Shown: piece after piece, positions 46,443-54,871 of the stretch | Layout of the letters: each line of letters starts with the position of its first letter | How positions within the stretch are numbered: position 1 is the first letter of the stretch | Assembly: GCF_900105515.1 (NCBI RefSeq) | Contig: NZ_FNSY01000001.1 | Location: forward strand, 5,010,001-5,074,000 | From: Streptomyces sp. 2131.1 | GTDB lineage: Bacteria > Actinomycetota > Actinomycetes > Streptomycetales > Streptomycetaceae | Direction: 5' to 3' | DNA length: 64,000 bases | Notes under the pieces: generated by a model | What the model saw: only the letters and a program-made list of their open reading frames with translations | Databases searched by the model: none | What the model was told of the DNA's origin: nothing | Program-made: the position numbers and the translations under genes

Positions 46443-47921
46443 ATGGTTGACGCCTCCACACCCGCACCGCCCTCCGGACGCACCAGGACCCGCACCTGGG
46501 CGGTGGTCCTCGCCGCCTGCGTCGGGCAGTTCCTCGTGGTGCTCGACGTGTCCGTCGTCAACGTCGCCCTCCCCTCCATGCGCGCCGACCTGGGGCTGAG
46601 TGCCATCGGGCTGCAGTGGGTGCTCAACGCGTACTCGATCGCGTTCGCCGGGTTCATGCTGCTCGGCGGGCGGGCCGCCGACCTCTACGGCCGCAAGCGG
46701 ATGTTCCTCGTCGGCCTCGGCCTGTTCACCGCCGCCTCACTGGCCGGCGGGCTCGCCCAGGAGGGCTGGCAGCTCCTCGCCGCCCGCGCCGCGCAGGGCC
46801 TCGGCGCGGCCGTCCTCGCCCCGGCCACCCTCACCCTGCTCACCGCCGCCGTCCCCGAGGGCGCTGCCCGCGCGAAGGCCATCGGCACCTGGATGGCGGT
46901 CGGCGCGGGCGGCGGCGCGGCCGGCGGCCTGGTGGGCGGGGTGCTCACCGACGCGCTGTCCTGGCGCTGGGTGCTGCTGATCAACGTGCCCGTCGGCGTG
47001 CTCGTGCTGGCCGGCGCCGCCCTCCGGCTCGCCGAGGGCCGTACGGACGGCCGCAGCCGCATCGACCTCCTGGGCGCCGTCCTCGTCACGGCCGGCCTCG
47101 CCTCCGTCGCGTACGGGATCGTGCAGACCGAGGAGGCGGGGTGGACGGCGACCGCGACCCTGGTGCCGCTGCTGGGCGGGCCCGCGCTGCTCGCCCTGTT
47201 CGTCCTCGTCGAGACCCGCACCGCACGGCCCCTGATGCCGCTGCGCGTGCTCGGGGCGCGGGCGGTGGCCTCCGCGAACGTCGCGATGCTGGTGATCGGC
47301 TCCGCCACGTTCTCGATGTGGTACTTCATGACGGTGTACGCGCAGAACGTCCTGGACTACAGCGCGCTGCAGGCCGGGCTCGCCCTGATGCCGTCCTCGC
47401 TCGCCGTCGTCATCGGCTCCAAGAGCGCGCCCCGGCTGATGGCCCGCGTCGGGGCGAAGAACCTCGCGCTCATCGGCACCGTCGTCGCGGCGGCCGGCTT
47501 CGGCTGGCAGTCCACGATGACCGTGCACGGCTCCTACCTCACCGCGGTCTGCCTGCCCGGCGTGCTCATGATGGCCGGTGCCGGGCTCGCCTCCACCCCG
47601 CTCGCCTCGCTGGCCACATCGGGAGCGGCACCGGGGGAGGCGGGTCTCGTCTCGGGCCTGGTCAACACCTCCCGCACCATGGGCGGCGCGCTCGGACTCG
47701 CCGTGCTCTCCACGGTCGCCGCGGCCCGCACCGGTGACGTGGCGGACCCGGCCGCCCTGACCGCCGGCTACGCGCTGGCCTTCCGCACGGCGGGCGGCGT
47801 CCTGCTCGGCGGCCTGCTCGTGATGCTGCTGTGGCTCCCGCGCCACCGGGCGCCGCTGATCACTTCCGTTCGTACAGCGTCACCCGACGCCCCCGCGCCC
47901 GCTCGTCCGCGATCACGCTGA
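46443..47921 (+). CDS. DHA2-family MFS exporter
   Basis: The product has 492 aa with 14 predicted helices. Motif C-like FLVVLDVSVVNVALPSMRADLGLS, the loop GGRAADLYGRKRMF (motif A) and RAAQGLGAAVLAPATLTLLT are typical of actinobacterial antibiotic and multidrug exporters. An in-frame ATG at 46434 is an alternative start. It is divergent from the other exporter. Its last 62 bp overlap the 3' end of the convergent GT39-like gene. The substrate is unknown. Confidence 0.9.
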   Translation: MVDASTPAPPSGRTRTRTWAVVLAACVGQFLVVLDVSVVNVALPSMRADLGLSAIGLQWVLNAYSIAFAGFMLLGGRAADLYGRKRMFLVGLGLFTAASLAGGLAQEGWQLLAARAAQGLGAAVLAPATLTLLTAAVPEGAARAKAIGTWMAVGAGGGAAGGLVGGVLTDALSWRWVLLINVPVGVLVLAGAALRLAEGRTDGRSRIDLLGAVLVTAGLASVAYGIVQTEEAGWTATATLVPLLGGPALLALFVLVETRTARPLMPLRVLGARAVASANVAMLVIGSATFSMWYFMTVYAQNVLDYSALQAGLALMPSSLAVVIGSKSAPRLMARVGAKNLALIGTVVAAAGFGWQSTMTVHGSYLTAVCLPGVLMMAGAGLASTPLASLATSGAAPGEAGLVSGLVNTSRTMGGALGLAVLSTVAAARTGDVADPAALTAGYALAFRTAGGVLLGGLLVMLLWLPRHRAPLITSVRTASPDAPAPARPRSR

Positions 47922-49302
47922 AGTGGTCCCGCAGCACTGCGGCCTTCACCTTCTCGCGCCGTTCCGCCTCCGGCCGGGCTGCCTCCGGGGTGTCCGTGAC
48001 CAGCAGTATCCGCGGCTCCGCCAGCATCGCGGCCCTTATCCGGGCCGGCTCCGCCTCCACCCCGTTCAGCGTGCCGGTCGCGAGCGGGCCCCGGTCCAGC
48101 GCGATGTCCCGCAGCCCCGCGAACGCCCCGGGCGAGACCAGGGCCGTGTCGCGCCGGGCGGACGGCAGGAAGACCACCGCCATGCCCGGCTCCTTCAGCC
48201 GCCGCACGTCCGCCGTGACGGCCAGCACGTCGTCCACCCGGCTCGACGGCGCCCGCTTGGCCAGTGACTGCGGCAACAGGGCCGCCACCGCGCCCGCAAG
48301 CAGCACCGGCACGAGCCACCTCGACGCCCTCGGGAACCGCGGCGCCGCCGCCCGAACCGCCGCTGCGCACGCCGCCCCCGCCAGCAGCGCCAGGCCCAGC
48401 ATGCTGAACAGCACGTACCGGTCCAGGAACAGCGGCTTGAACAGCGACAGCACGACCAGGCCCAGCTGGGGAACTGCCAGCAGCGGCAGCCCGACCGACG
48501 CCAGGGACAGCCGCCCCGCACCCGGCCGGTCCGCCAGCGCCCCGAGGCCGCCGACCGCCAGCAGCACCGCGGGGCCGATCAGCATGTGCCAGGTCAGCGG
48601 CGGTATCCAGGACACCTGCTCCGACTGGCGCGCGGTGTACAGGATCAGCGGCAGCGCCCCCGCGACGGCCGCCGCCGACGCCGCCGTCCAGCGCGCCCAC
48701 ACCCCCCGCCCGGCCCCGCTCCACGCCAGGGTCGCCGCGTGCGCGGGCAGGATCAGCAGCGAGAGCCAGTTCAGCAGCGCGCCGAGCAGGACCGTGCCCG
48801 CGTACGCCGCCCAGCGCCCCCACCGGCCGGGCCGCCGGAGCAGCGTCACCAGCAGCAGCGTCGAGACCCCGGCCCCGCCCGCGACCAGCGCGTACGGGCG
48901 CCCCTCCTGGAAGTAGAACTGCACGGCGGGCAGCAGGCCGAGGACCATCCCGGCGCCCAGGCCCGCCCCGCGCCCGCCCAACTGCTCGCCGGTGACGGTC
49001 ACACAGGCCGCCGCCACCGCCATGGCCAGCACGGACGGCAGCCGCAGGGTCGTGGTCGTCGGCCCGAACCAGTCGAACAGGCCGTGCATCAGCAGGTAGT
49101 AGACCCCGTGGACCGCGTCGACGTTGGCCAGCATGGTCCGTATGCCGGCGGTGGACCGCAGCGCCACCTGCCAGGTCGCGGCCTCGTCCCGCCACAGGCT
49201 GCCCTGCCGCGAGAGCCCCCAGAGCCCGAGGCCCAGGGTCCAGAGTGCCGGTACGAGCCAGAGCGGAGGAGTGCGCCGGGGCGCGGGTATGCGGGACGAC
49301 AT
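47860..49302 (-). CDS. GT39-like polyprenyl-phosphate-sugar glycosyltransferase, membrane
   Basis: The product has 480 aa with about 10-12 hydrophobic helices. The first outside loop has the acidic motif LWRDEAATWQVA (D-E as in GT39/PMT enzymes) and later VHGVYYLLMHGLFDWFG and FYFQEGRPYALVA. The C-terminal ~120 residues are soluble. It probably transfers a sugar from a polyprenyl-phosphate carrier on the outer membrane face. It lies 49 bp downstream of the response regulator gene, so it could be read from the same transcript. Confidence 0.82.
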   Translation of the reverse strand: MSSRIPAPRRTPPLWLVPALWTLGLGLWGLSRQGSLWRDEAATWQVALRSTAGIRTMLANVDAVHGVYYLLMHGLFDWFGPTTTTLRLPSVLAMAVAAACVTVTGEQLGGRGAGLGAGMVLGLLPAVQFYFQEGRPYALVAGGAGVSTLLLVTLLRRPGRWGRWAAYAGTVLLGALLNWLSLLILPAHAATLAWSGAGRGVWARWTAASAAAVAGALPLILYTARQSEQVSWIPPLTWHMLIGPAVLLAVGGLGALADRPGAGRLSLASVGLPLLAVPQLGLVVLSLFKPLFLDRYVLFSMLGLALLAGAACAAAVRAAAPRFPRASRWLVPVLLAGAVAALLPQSLAKRAPSSRVDDVLAVTADVRRLKEPGMAVVFLPSARRDTALVSPGAFAGLRDIALDRGPLATGTLNGVEAEPARIRAAMLAEPRILLVTDTPEAARPEAERREKVKAAVLRDHFSVIADERARGRRVTLYERK

Positions 49303-49351
49303 GAAGCGGCAGGGCCCCTAAGGGTCGGTGACGGGTATGGACGGAGCGTGG

Positions 49352-49993
49352 TCAGAGCCAGCCCTGCTGACGGGCCGCGCGGACCGCCTCCATGCGGTTG
49401 CGGGTGCCCGTCTTGCCGATCGCCGACGACAGGTAGTTGCGGACCGTCGACTCCGACAGATGCAGCTTCGCGGCGATGTCGGCGACCGTCGCCCCGTCCG
49501 CCGACGCGACCAGCGCGTCCCGCTCACGCGCCGTCAGCGGACTCGGCCCCGAGCTCAGCGCGGCGGCCGCCAGCGCCGGATCGACCACCGTCTCCCCGGC
49601 CAGCACCCGGCGGATCGCCTCGGCCAGCTCCTCCACCGGGCCGTCCTTCACCAGGAAGCCCGCCGCCCCGGCCTCCATCGCCCGGCGCAGATAGCCCGGC
49701 CGGCCGAAGGTGGTCAGGATCAGCACCCGGCAGTCCGGCACCTCCTCGCGCAGGTCCGCCGCCGCGTCCAGCCCGCTGCGCCCCGGCAGTTCGATGTCCA
49801 GCAGCGCCACGTCCGGCCGGGACGCCAGCGCCGCCGCCACGATCTCGTCGCCCGCGCCGACCTGGGCCACCACCTCGATGTCCGGCTCCAGACCGAGCAG
49901 CAGGGCGAGCGCGCCGCGCATCATCCCCTGGTCCTCGGCGAGCAGAACGCGTACGGACGTGGCCGGTGGGTGCTCCTGTGGCATCTCGTTCAC
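49352..49993 (-). CDS. NarL/LuxR-type response regulator (DesR-like)
   Basis: The product has 213 aa. The receiver domain has the acidic pair AEDQG, phosphoacceptor Asp66 in ALLDIELPG, switch Thr in ILTTFG and Lys in FLVKDG. The LuxR-type HTH is at the C-terminus (SPLTARERDALVASADGATVADIAAKLHLSESTVRNYLSSAIGKTGTRNRMEAV). The GTG at 49993 overlaps the kinase stop by 4 bp (GTGA). It most likely activates the upstream ABC transporter operon by binding the palindrome at 52993-53006. Confidence 0.93.
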   Translation of the reverse strand: MNEMPQEHPPATSVRVLLAEDQGMMRGALALLLGLEPDIEVVAQVGAGDEIVAAALASRPDVALLDIELPGRSGLDAAADLREEVPDCRVLILTTFGRPGYLRRAMEAGAAGFLVKDGPVEELAEAIRRVLAGETVVDPALAAAALSSGPSPLTARERDALVASADGATVADIAAKLHLSESTVRNYLSSAIGKTGTRNRMEAVRAARQQGWL

Positions 49994-51240
49994 CGGCCCA
50001 GCGTAGGCGAGCAGTCCGGTCCCTCCCCGGCTCCCGGCGGGGCCGTCGCGTCGCCGCCGCCGTCGCCCTCCTCACCGCCGCCCGCGTCCACCGGCAGTTC
50101 GGCGGTGACCACGAAGCCGCTGTCCGTGCCCGGGCCCGCCACCAGGGAGCCCCCGGCAGCGGCGAGCCGTTCGGTGAGCCCCTTCAGACCGGTGCCGCCG
50201 ATGCCCGGGGTGGGAGCGGGGCCCTCGCGCCGGCCCCGGCCGTCGTCGGTCACCGTCAGCCGGACCTGCTCACCGGTGCCGCCGACCTCGAACACGCAGC
50301 GCGTCGCCGTGGAGTGGCGTACGACGTTGGTGACGGCCTCCCGCACCACCCAGCCCAGCAGCGCCTCGGCCTGCGGGGCCAGCGGCGGCCCGGAGCGCCG
50401 GACGACCGGTTCGATCCCGGCGGCGGTCAGCGCGGACCTGGCCCGGTCCAGTTCGGTGGCGAGGCTCCCCTCGCGGTAGCCGGTGACGGCCTCGCGGATC
50501 TCGGTGAGCGCCTGGCGCCCGACGGACTCGATGTCGGCGACCTGCGTGAGCGCCGCGTCCATGTCGCGCGGGGCGAGCCGGCGCGCGGCCTCCGACTTCA
50601 CCACGATGACCGACAGCGTGTGGCCCAGCAGGTCGTGCAGGTCCCGCGAGAAGCGCAGCCGCTCCCGCTCGACGGCGGCCCGTGCCAACTCCTGCCGGGT
50701 GGCGCGCAGTTCCGTCACGGTCTCCGCCAGCCTGAGGATCGCCGACGTCACGGCCCCGGAGATGAACGTCCCGTATCCCAGCGTCCACGGCGGCGAGGCG
50801 CTGTCGTCGCGCCAGACCGCGACCACGCACGCGGCCACCGCGAGCCCCAGCAGCCCGGCCACCAGCCAGCGGTGGCGCAGGACCGTGCCCGCGGCCAGCG
50901 AGAGCAGCGGGAAGAACAGCAGCCAGCTGCCGCCGTAGGCGATGGCCAGGGCGAAGGTGACCGCGGCCAGCGCGCCGAGCAGCACATACGTCACCGTGCT
51001 CTCGCGCTTCTCCTTGGCGAAACCGCGGAACACCACGGAGATGTAGAGGGAGTTGAAGGCCAGCAGGCCGGCGCCGGCGATCCAGGGAGTGGAGGTCTCG
51101 CCCTGGAAGAGGTTGGAGAAGGCGCCCAGGCCCATCAGCAGCCAGGGCAGCAGGGCGTACGGCGACGGCGGTCCGGGCCTGCGGCCCTCCCGCCGCAGCC
51201 GGCGGCGCTCCCTGAACGACGGTCGTGCGTTCCGCGGCAT
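49990..51240 (-). CDS. DesK-type sensor histidine kinase
   Basis: The product has 416 aa. Five or six N-terminal helices (residues ~28-170) lead to a short coiled coil. The HisKA_3 H-box is RLRFSRDLHDLLGHTLSVIVVKSE (His202), and the HATPase N-box is VVREAVTNVVRHS, with G-box region VTDDGRGRREG and GGTGLKGLTERLAAAGG. No large outside sensor domain is present, as in kinases that sense the membrane or respond through the linked ABC transporter. The ATG at 51240 lies 11 bp after the permease stop. Confidence 0.92.
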   Translation of the reverse strand: MPRNARPSFRERRRLRREGRRPGPPSPYALLPWLLMGLGAFSNLFQGETSTPWIAGAGLLAFNSLYISVVFRGFAKEKRESTVTYVLLGALAAVTFALAIAYGGSWLLFFPLLSLAAGTVLRHRWLVAGLLGLAVAACVVAVWRDDSASPPWTLGYGTFISGAVTSAILRLAETVTELRATRQELARAAVERERLRFSRDLHDLLGHTLSVIVVKSEAARRLAPRDMDAALTQVADIESVGRQALTEIREAVTGYREGSLATELDRARSALTAAGIEPVVRRSGPPLAPQAEALLGWVVREAVTNVVRHSTATRCVFEVGGTGEQVRLTVTDDGRGRREGPAPTPGIGGTGLKGLTERLAAAGGSLVAGPGTDSGFVVTAELPVDAGGGEEGDGGGDATAPPGAGEGPDCSPTLGR

Positions 51241-51251
51241 GTTCGCTCCTG

Positions 51252-51974
51252 TCACACGGTCCTGGCGGACCGACGGTACGAGATCACCGCGTACGCGCCG
51301 AACAGCAGGAGCCACGAGGCGAGCACGACCAGCGTGGTGGCGCCCGGAGCGTGTCCGTGGGTCGTCGCCCAGCCCAGGTCCGCGAACCGGTTGGCCGGCG
51401 TGAACCGGCCGACCGAGCGCAGCCACTCGGGCAGCATCTCCAACGGGAACCACAGCCCGCCGACGACGCCGAAGCCCATCAGGCAGGCGACGTTGACGAC
51501 ACCCGTGCCCTGCGGGGTGAGCCGGTAGCCGTTGCCCAGGCCGAGCAGGGTGAAGGGGAGCGCGCCCAGCCACAGCACCAGGACCAGCACCGCCCACTGC
51601 CAGGCCGCCATCCGCACCCCGTTGATCAGGGCGCCGGCCAGCAGCACGGTCAGGACCACCGGCAGCACGGTCACCGAACCGCTGACCGCCCGGCCCACCA
51701 CGGCGTGCGAGGGGGCGAGCGGGGTGATCCTCAACTGCTGGAGCCAGCCGAGGGACTTGTCGGACGCGACGCCCGTACCTATCGACATGGCCGAGCCGAG
51801 CGCCCCGTACGCGGCCATGCCGACCATGGAGGCGGTCTTCCAGCCGTCGGCGCCGTCGTCGGAGCCGATGTTGGTGAAGATCAGGTACATCATCACGGGC
51901 ATCCCCGTACCGAAGATCAGGAAGCCGGCGTCGCGCAGGGTCCGGCGCATTTCGAGCAGGATGTACTGGAACAT
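51252..51974 (-). CDS. ABC-2-type permease
   Basis: The product has 240 aa with six hydrophobic helices (ABC2_membrane): RRTLRDAGFLIFGTGMPVMMYLIF, MAAYGALGSAMSIGTGVASDKSLGWLQQLRITPL and GLWFPLEMLPEWLRSVGRFTPANRFADL. It forms the channel of an exporter with the adjacent ATPase. The ATG at 51974 overlaps the ATPase stop by one base (TGATG). Exporter plus DesK/DesR pairs often give resistance to membrane- or wall-active agents. Confidence 0.9.
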   Translation of the reverse strand: MFQYILLEMRRTLRDAGFLIFGTGMPVMMYLIFTNIGSDDGADGWKTASMVGMAAYGALGSAMSIGTGVASDKSLGWLQQLRITPLAPSHAVVGRAVSGSVTVLPVVLTVLLAGALINGVRMAAWQWAVLVLVLWLGALPFTLLGLGNGYRLTPQGTGVVNVACLMGFGVVGGLWFPLEMLPEWLRSVGRFTPANRFADLGWATTHGHAPGATTLVVLASWLLLFGAYAVISYRRSARTV

Positions 51975-52933
51975 CAGACGGTCTCCTTCTCGGTGGTGTG
52001 CGCGGTCTTCGCGAGTGCGGCGCGGCCGGGTGCGGTGAGCGCGAGGAAGGCGGTCTCCAGGGTGGCCCGGGAGACCTGGAGGCCCCGGACCAGGCCGAGC
52101 CGGGCCAGCTCCACGACGGTCGCGTCCGAGTCGTCGGTGCACAGCAGCGCGCGGTCCCCGGTCACCTCGACGGTGACGACACCGGGCAGCCGGTCCAGGC
52201 CCTCGGTGGAGCGGCCCGCGAGGTCGAAGGAGACCTGGCTGTGCCCGGCCGCGTCCTTGATCGCCTCGCCGCTGCCGTCCGCGACGATCCGGCCCCGGTC
52301 GATGACGACGATCCGGTCCGCGTTCTCGTCGGCCTCCTCCAGGTAGTGCGTGGAGAAGAGCACCGTGTTGCCGCGCCGGGCGTAGGCCCGCATCGAATCC
52401 CAGAACGCGCGACGCCCCTCCACGTCCAGCGCGGCGGTCGGCTCGTCCAGCACGATCAGCTCGGGATTCCCCGCCAGCGCCACGGCGAACCGCAGGCGCT
52501 GGGTCTGACCCCCCGAGAGCTTGTCGATGCGCCGGTCCGCGTACTCCGAGACCCCCGCCAGGACCAGCGCCTCGGCGACCGGCAGCGGGCGCGGATAGGT
52601 GGAGGCGACGAAGGAGACCAGCTCGCGCACGGTCACCTTCGGTATCGGCTTCCCCTCCTGGAGCATGGCGCCGACCAGCCCGGCCCGCACAGCCTTGCCG
52701 GGGGAGCGGCCCAGGACCCGCACGGTCCCCTCGTCCGGCTCGTTCAGCCCCAGCAGCAGCGAGATGGTGGAGGACTTGCCCGCCCCGTTGCGGCCCAGCA
52801 GGGCCACGGTCTCGCCGCGGCCGATCCGCACGTCGATCCCGTCGACGGCGCGTACCCTCCGCCCGGCCCTCCCGAAGGTCTTCACCGCGCCGGTGAACAC
52901 CACCGCCGTCTCGTCGTCCCTTGTCTGCGTCAT
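51974..52933 (-). CDS. ABC transporter ATPase (DrrA-type)
   Basis: The product has 319 aa. It has Walker A GRNGAGKSS, Q-loop MLQEGKPIP, signature LSGGQTQRLRFA, Walker B LIVLDEPTAALD and switch STHYLEEAD. A C-terminal ~80-residue extension is of the DrrA type. The ATG at 52933 lacks a ribosome binding site and is preceded by TAACGT at 7 nt, consistent with a leaderless operon mRNA. The order is ATPase - permease - kinase - regulator. Confidence 0.92.
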   Translation of the reverse strand: MTQTRDDETAVVFTGAVKTFGRAGRRVRAVDGIDVRIGRGETVALLGRNGAGKSSTISLLLGLNEPDEGTVRVLGRSPGKAVRAGLVGAMLQEGKPIPKVTVRELVSFVASTYPRPLPVAEALVLAGVSEYADRRIDKLSGGQTQRLRFAVALAGNPELIVLDEPTAALDVEGRRAFWDSMRAYARRGNTVLFSTHYLEEADENADRIVVIDRGRIVADGSGEAIKDAAGHSQVSFDLAGRSTEGLDRLPGVVTVEVTGDRALLCTDDSDATVVELARLGLVRGLQVSRATLETAFLALTAPGRAALAKTAHTTEKETV

Positions 52934-52940
52934 GCCTACG

Positions 52941-52970
52941 ACGTTACGGAGCGTGAGCGCGGCGTGGCAG
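52941..52970 (-). promoter_or_regulatory. Promoter of the ABC/two-component operon
   Basis: On the minus strand CTGCCA (52965-52970), 18 bp, TAACGT (52941-52946) and 7 nt to the ATG. The transcription start would be at the start codon (leaderless). The candidate operator centre lies about 67 bp upstream of it, a normal place for a class I activator. Confidence 0.5.
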
Positions 52971-52992
52971 AGGCATGTGTACGCGGTCCGCC

Positions 52993-53006
52993 ATGACATT
53001 TGTCAT
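52993..53006. promoter_or_regulatory. Palindromic operator candidate for the response regulator
   Basis: ATGACATTTGTCAT has perfect 6-bp arms (ATGACA/TGTCAT) around TT. It is one of few AT-rich words in the region and sits about 67 bp upstream of the ATPase start. LuxR-type regulators of DesR/LiaR kind bind similar short palindromes and control their own linked exporter. Binding is inferred. Confidence 0.6.
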
Positions 53007-53025
53007 CGCCGCCGGGACCGGAAAG

Positions 53026-53074
53026 AGCGGTGCCCCCGCCGCCGTGGTCGTGCCACGGCGGCGGGGGCACCGCT
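53026..53074 (-). terminator. Very strong hairpin terminator
   Basis: A perfect 22-bp stem (53026-53047 with 53053-53074) encloses a 5-nt loop, the longest perfect hairpin I see in the window. It lies 36 bp beyond the stop of the small minus-strand gene at 53111-53287 and insulates the ABC operon promoter. Confidence 0.85.
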
Positions 53075-53110
53075 TCTCCCCTTCTCGTTCTTCCTTCCGG
53101 CGTACGGCGG

Positions 53111-53287
53111 TCAGGCCGCCGCCGCGCCGCCCTCCTCGGAGGGGCGGCGGTGCCGGCCGGCCGGTGTCGCGGCCGTGTCGTCCACCGCCACGCCCCCTCT
53201 GTGCTTTCCGGAGCCGCCGGCGTCGGCCCGTTGCGCGTCCGCCCCCGGCGGGTACGTCTGGGTCGTGTCGGTCTGGGCTTCAGACAT
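53111..53287 (-). CDS. Small hydrophilic protein, function unknown
   Basis: The product has 58 aa and is rich in Ala, Gly, Asp, Arg and Thr, with motif ADAGGSGKHRGGVAVDDT and later GRHRRPSEEGG. It appears disordered. Nearly all third positions are G or C, which supports it being coding. ATG at 53287 has GGGGTGA about 8 nt upstream. A strong terminator follows it. It is too short and low-complexity for a family call. Confidence 0.6.
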   Translation of the reverse strand: MSEAQTDTTQTYPPGADAQRADAGGSGKHRGGVAVDDTAATPAGRHRRPSEEGGAAAA

Positions 53288-53409
53288 GTGGGAAGTCACC
53301 CCGTTGTGATCGCTTACGTGTGTGTCGACCGGAGCATCACGCCGCCGCAGTCCCGGGAAAGGCCACGGTCGGTGACCGGAAAGCACGGTTGCGTGAGCCC
53401 CGCCCCAGC

Positions 53410-54672
53410 TTAGCCAGGGGCCGTACGCCCCACGAGAGGCGCCTGCCCCAAGGGAACCGGGGTACACACAGGAGGATTCACCGGCGCGCCGGAAGGTTGC
53501 CTACCACTTGCGTCGCCCGCCGGTTCCGTCTCCTCCGGCATCTCCAGGAGCGCCACCGCGCACGCCGTGTCCCCGTCGGCGTACGGGAGTTTCAGCACCC
53601 CGTCCCGGGACCAGACCCCGCTGCCCGCGAGCCAGCCGACGGGCGCCGCGAGCTGGTGGAGCCGGCGGCCCGACGGGCGCCAGAGCCCGAGCGAGCTGCC
53701 CGCCGCCCCGTCGATCCCGAGGGCCACCGCGCAGCTCTCCGGCATCAGCATCTGGCCCGGCTGCACGGCGATCGGCGTCACCGTGCAGCCGGGCAGGCGC
53801 AGGCACTCCGGGAAGCGCACCGGCAGGCAGCTGCCGAGGACGCCCCAGCCGAGCCGGTCGTGGCCGGGCGCGTCCGAGCGGATCAGCAGCAGCCCGCTGT
53901 CCGGGTCGGCGAGCAGCAGCCGGTCGTCGCTGTCCGGCGCGATCTGGAGCAGCGGCGTCATCTCGGCGTCCCGGCCCAGGTCCACCGCGACCGTCTTCAC
54001 GGGGCCGCCCCCGGCGGGCTCCCGGTCCAGGGCGAGGAGCCGGCCGGCCCGGTCCAGCCAGACCCCGCCGGAACAGCGGCCCGGCAGGTCCGCGAGGTGC
54101 TCGGGCCCGGACACCCCGCCCGCCACCCGCCACAGCTCCGTGGAGTACGCGCCGACCGCGAGGGCGTACGCGCTCACCCCGTCCGGCGAGGGCGGCAGCA
54201 GGGCCAGGGCGTCGCGCTCGACGGCCCCGAGCAGCAGCTCGCCGGTGCCGGGGCCGGTCGGGTAGAGCAGGGAGAAGGTGTGCCGCTCGGCGACCCGGCG
54301 CCGGATCAGCACCCGCCCGTCGGCGAGCGGCAGCAGCTGCGCCTCCGCCTCCTCCGGCTGGTCGGTGGGCAGCGGTACGGCGTACGGTTCGGGCCCGTCG
54401 AGCGTCCAGCGCTCGGCGTACCAGGCGGTGTCGGGTCCGGGCACCGGTGCGGCGGTGAGCCGGGCTCCGTACGCCCCGTCGGCAGTGAGCACGAAGGGCG
54501 GCAAAACCGTTTCGCCAGGGGTGGCCGTCACGACGGCCACCGGCGCTCGGGCACCCTCCGCCTGGCCGGTCTCCGCGGCTCCCGCGGGATCGCCCGGATC
54601 GGGCTCCGGCTCCGGCCCCGCCGGCTCGTCGTCACCCGTGGTGGTCCCGTCCTCGATGGCACAGGAAGTCAT
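53410..54672 (-). CDS. Large soluble protein with propeller-like repeats, function unknown
   Basis: The product has 420 aa. After an acidic Pro/Glu-rich start the body shows repeated beta-type units such as LLPLADGRVLIRRR, GGVWLDRAGRLLALDRE and DRLLLADPDSGLLLIRSD. These resemble blades of a beta propeller. No signal peptide or membrane span is seen. The ATG at 54672 is preceded by GGAGGTGAT, a perfect match to the 16S anti-Shine-Dalgarno complement, so translation is likely strong. Function is unknown. Confidence 0.72.
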   Translation of the reverse strand: MTSCAIEDGTTTGDDEPAGPEPEPDPGDPAGAAETGQAEGARAPVAVVTATPGETVLPPFVLTADGAYGARLTAAPVPGPDTAWYAERWTLDGPEPYAVPLPTDQPEEAEAQLLPLADGRVLIRRRVAERHTFSLLYPTGPGTGELLLGAVERDALALLPPSPDGVSAYALAVGAYSTELWRVAGGVSGPEHLADLPGRCSGGVWLDRAGRLLALDREPAGGGPVKTVAVDLGRDAEMTPLLQIAPDSDDRLLLADPDSGLLLIRSDAPGHDRLGWGVLGSCLPVRFPECLRLPGCTVTPIAVQPGQMLMPESCAVALGIDGAAGSSLGLWRPSGRRLHQLAAPVGWLAGSGVWSRDGVLKLPYADGDTACAVALLEMPEETEPAGDASGRQPSGAPVNPPVCTPVPLGQAPLVGRTAPG

Positions 54673-54858
54673 CGACTCATCACCTCCGGCGACCGAAGGT
54701 AGTTTTCGCACTTCCAGCCGAACAACACGAGCCTCCCCACTTCACACATAAGGGTGGTGATGGCCGGATTTCGTTGTCGGGCCGCGGGCGGGTGTGCTTC
54801 GGGGCGGACCGCCGCCGGGCGGCCCGTTCCCGGGGCTCCCGGGGGCGCGGCGGGCAGG

Positions 54859-54864
54859 TAGCCT
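54859..54864 (+). promoter_or_regulatory. Probable -10 box of the leaderless Nif3 operon
   Basis: TAGCCT lies 7 nt before the GTG at 54872, and no ribosome binding site is present. This is the same arrangement as at several other first genes in the window. Confidence 0.4.
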
Positions 54865-54871
54865 TTCCTCC

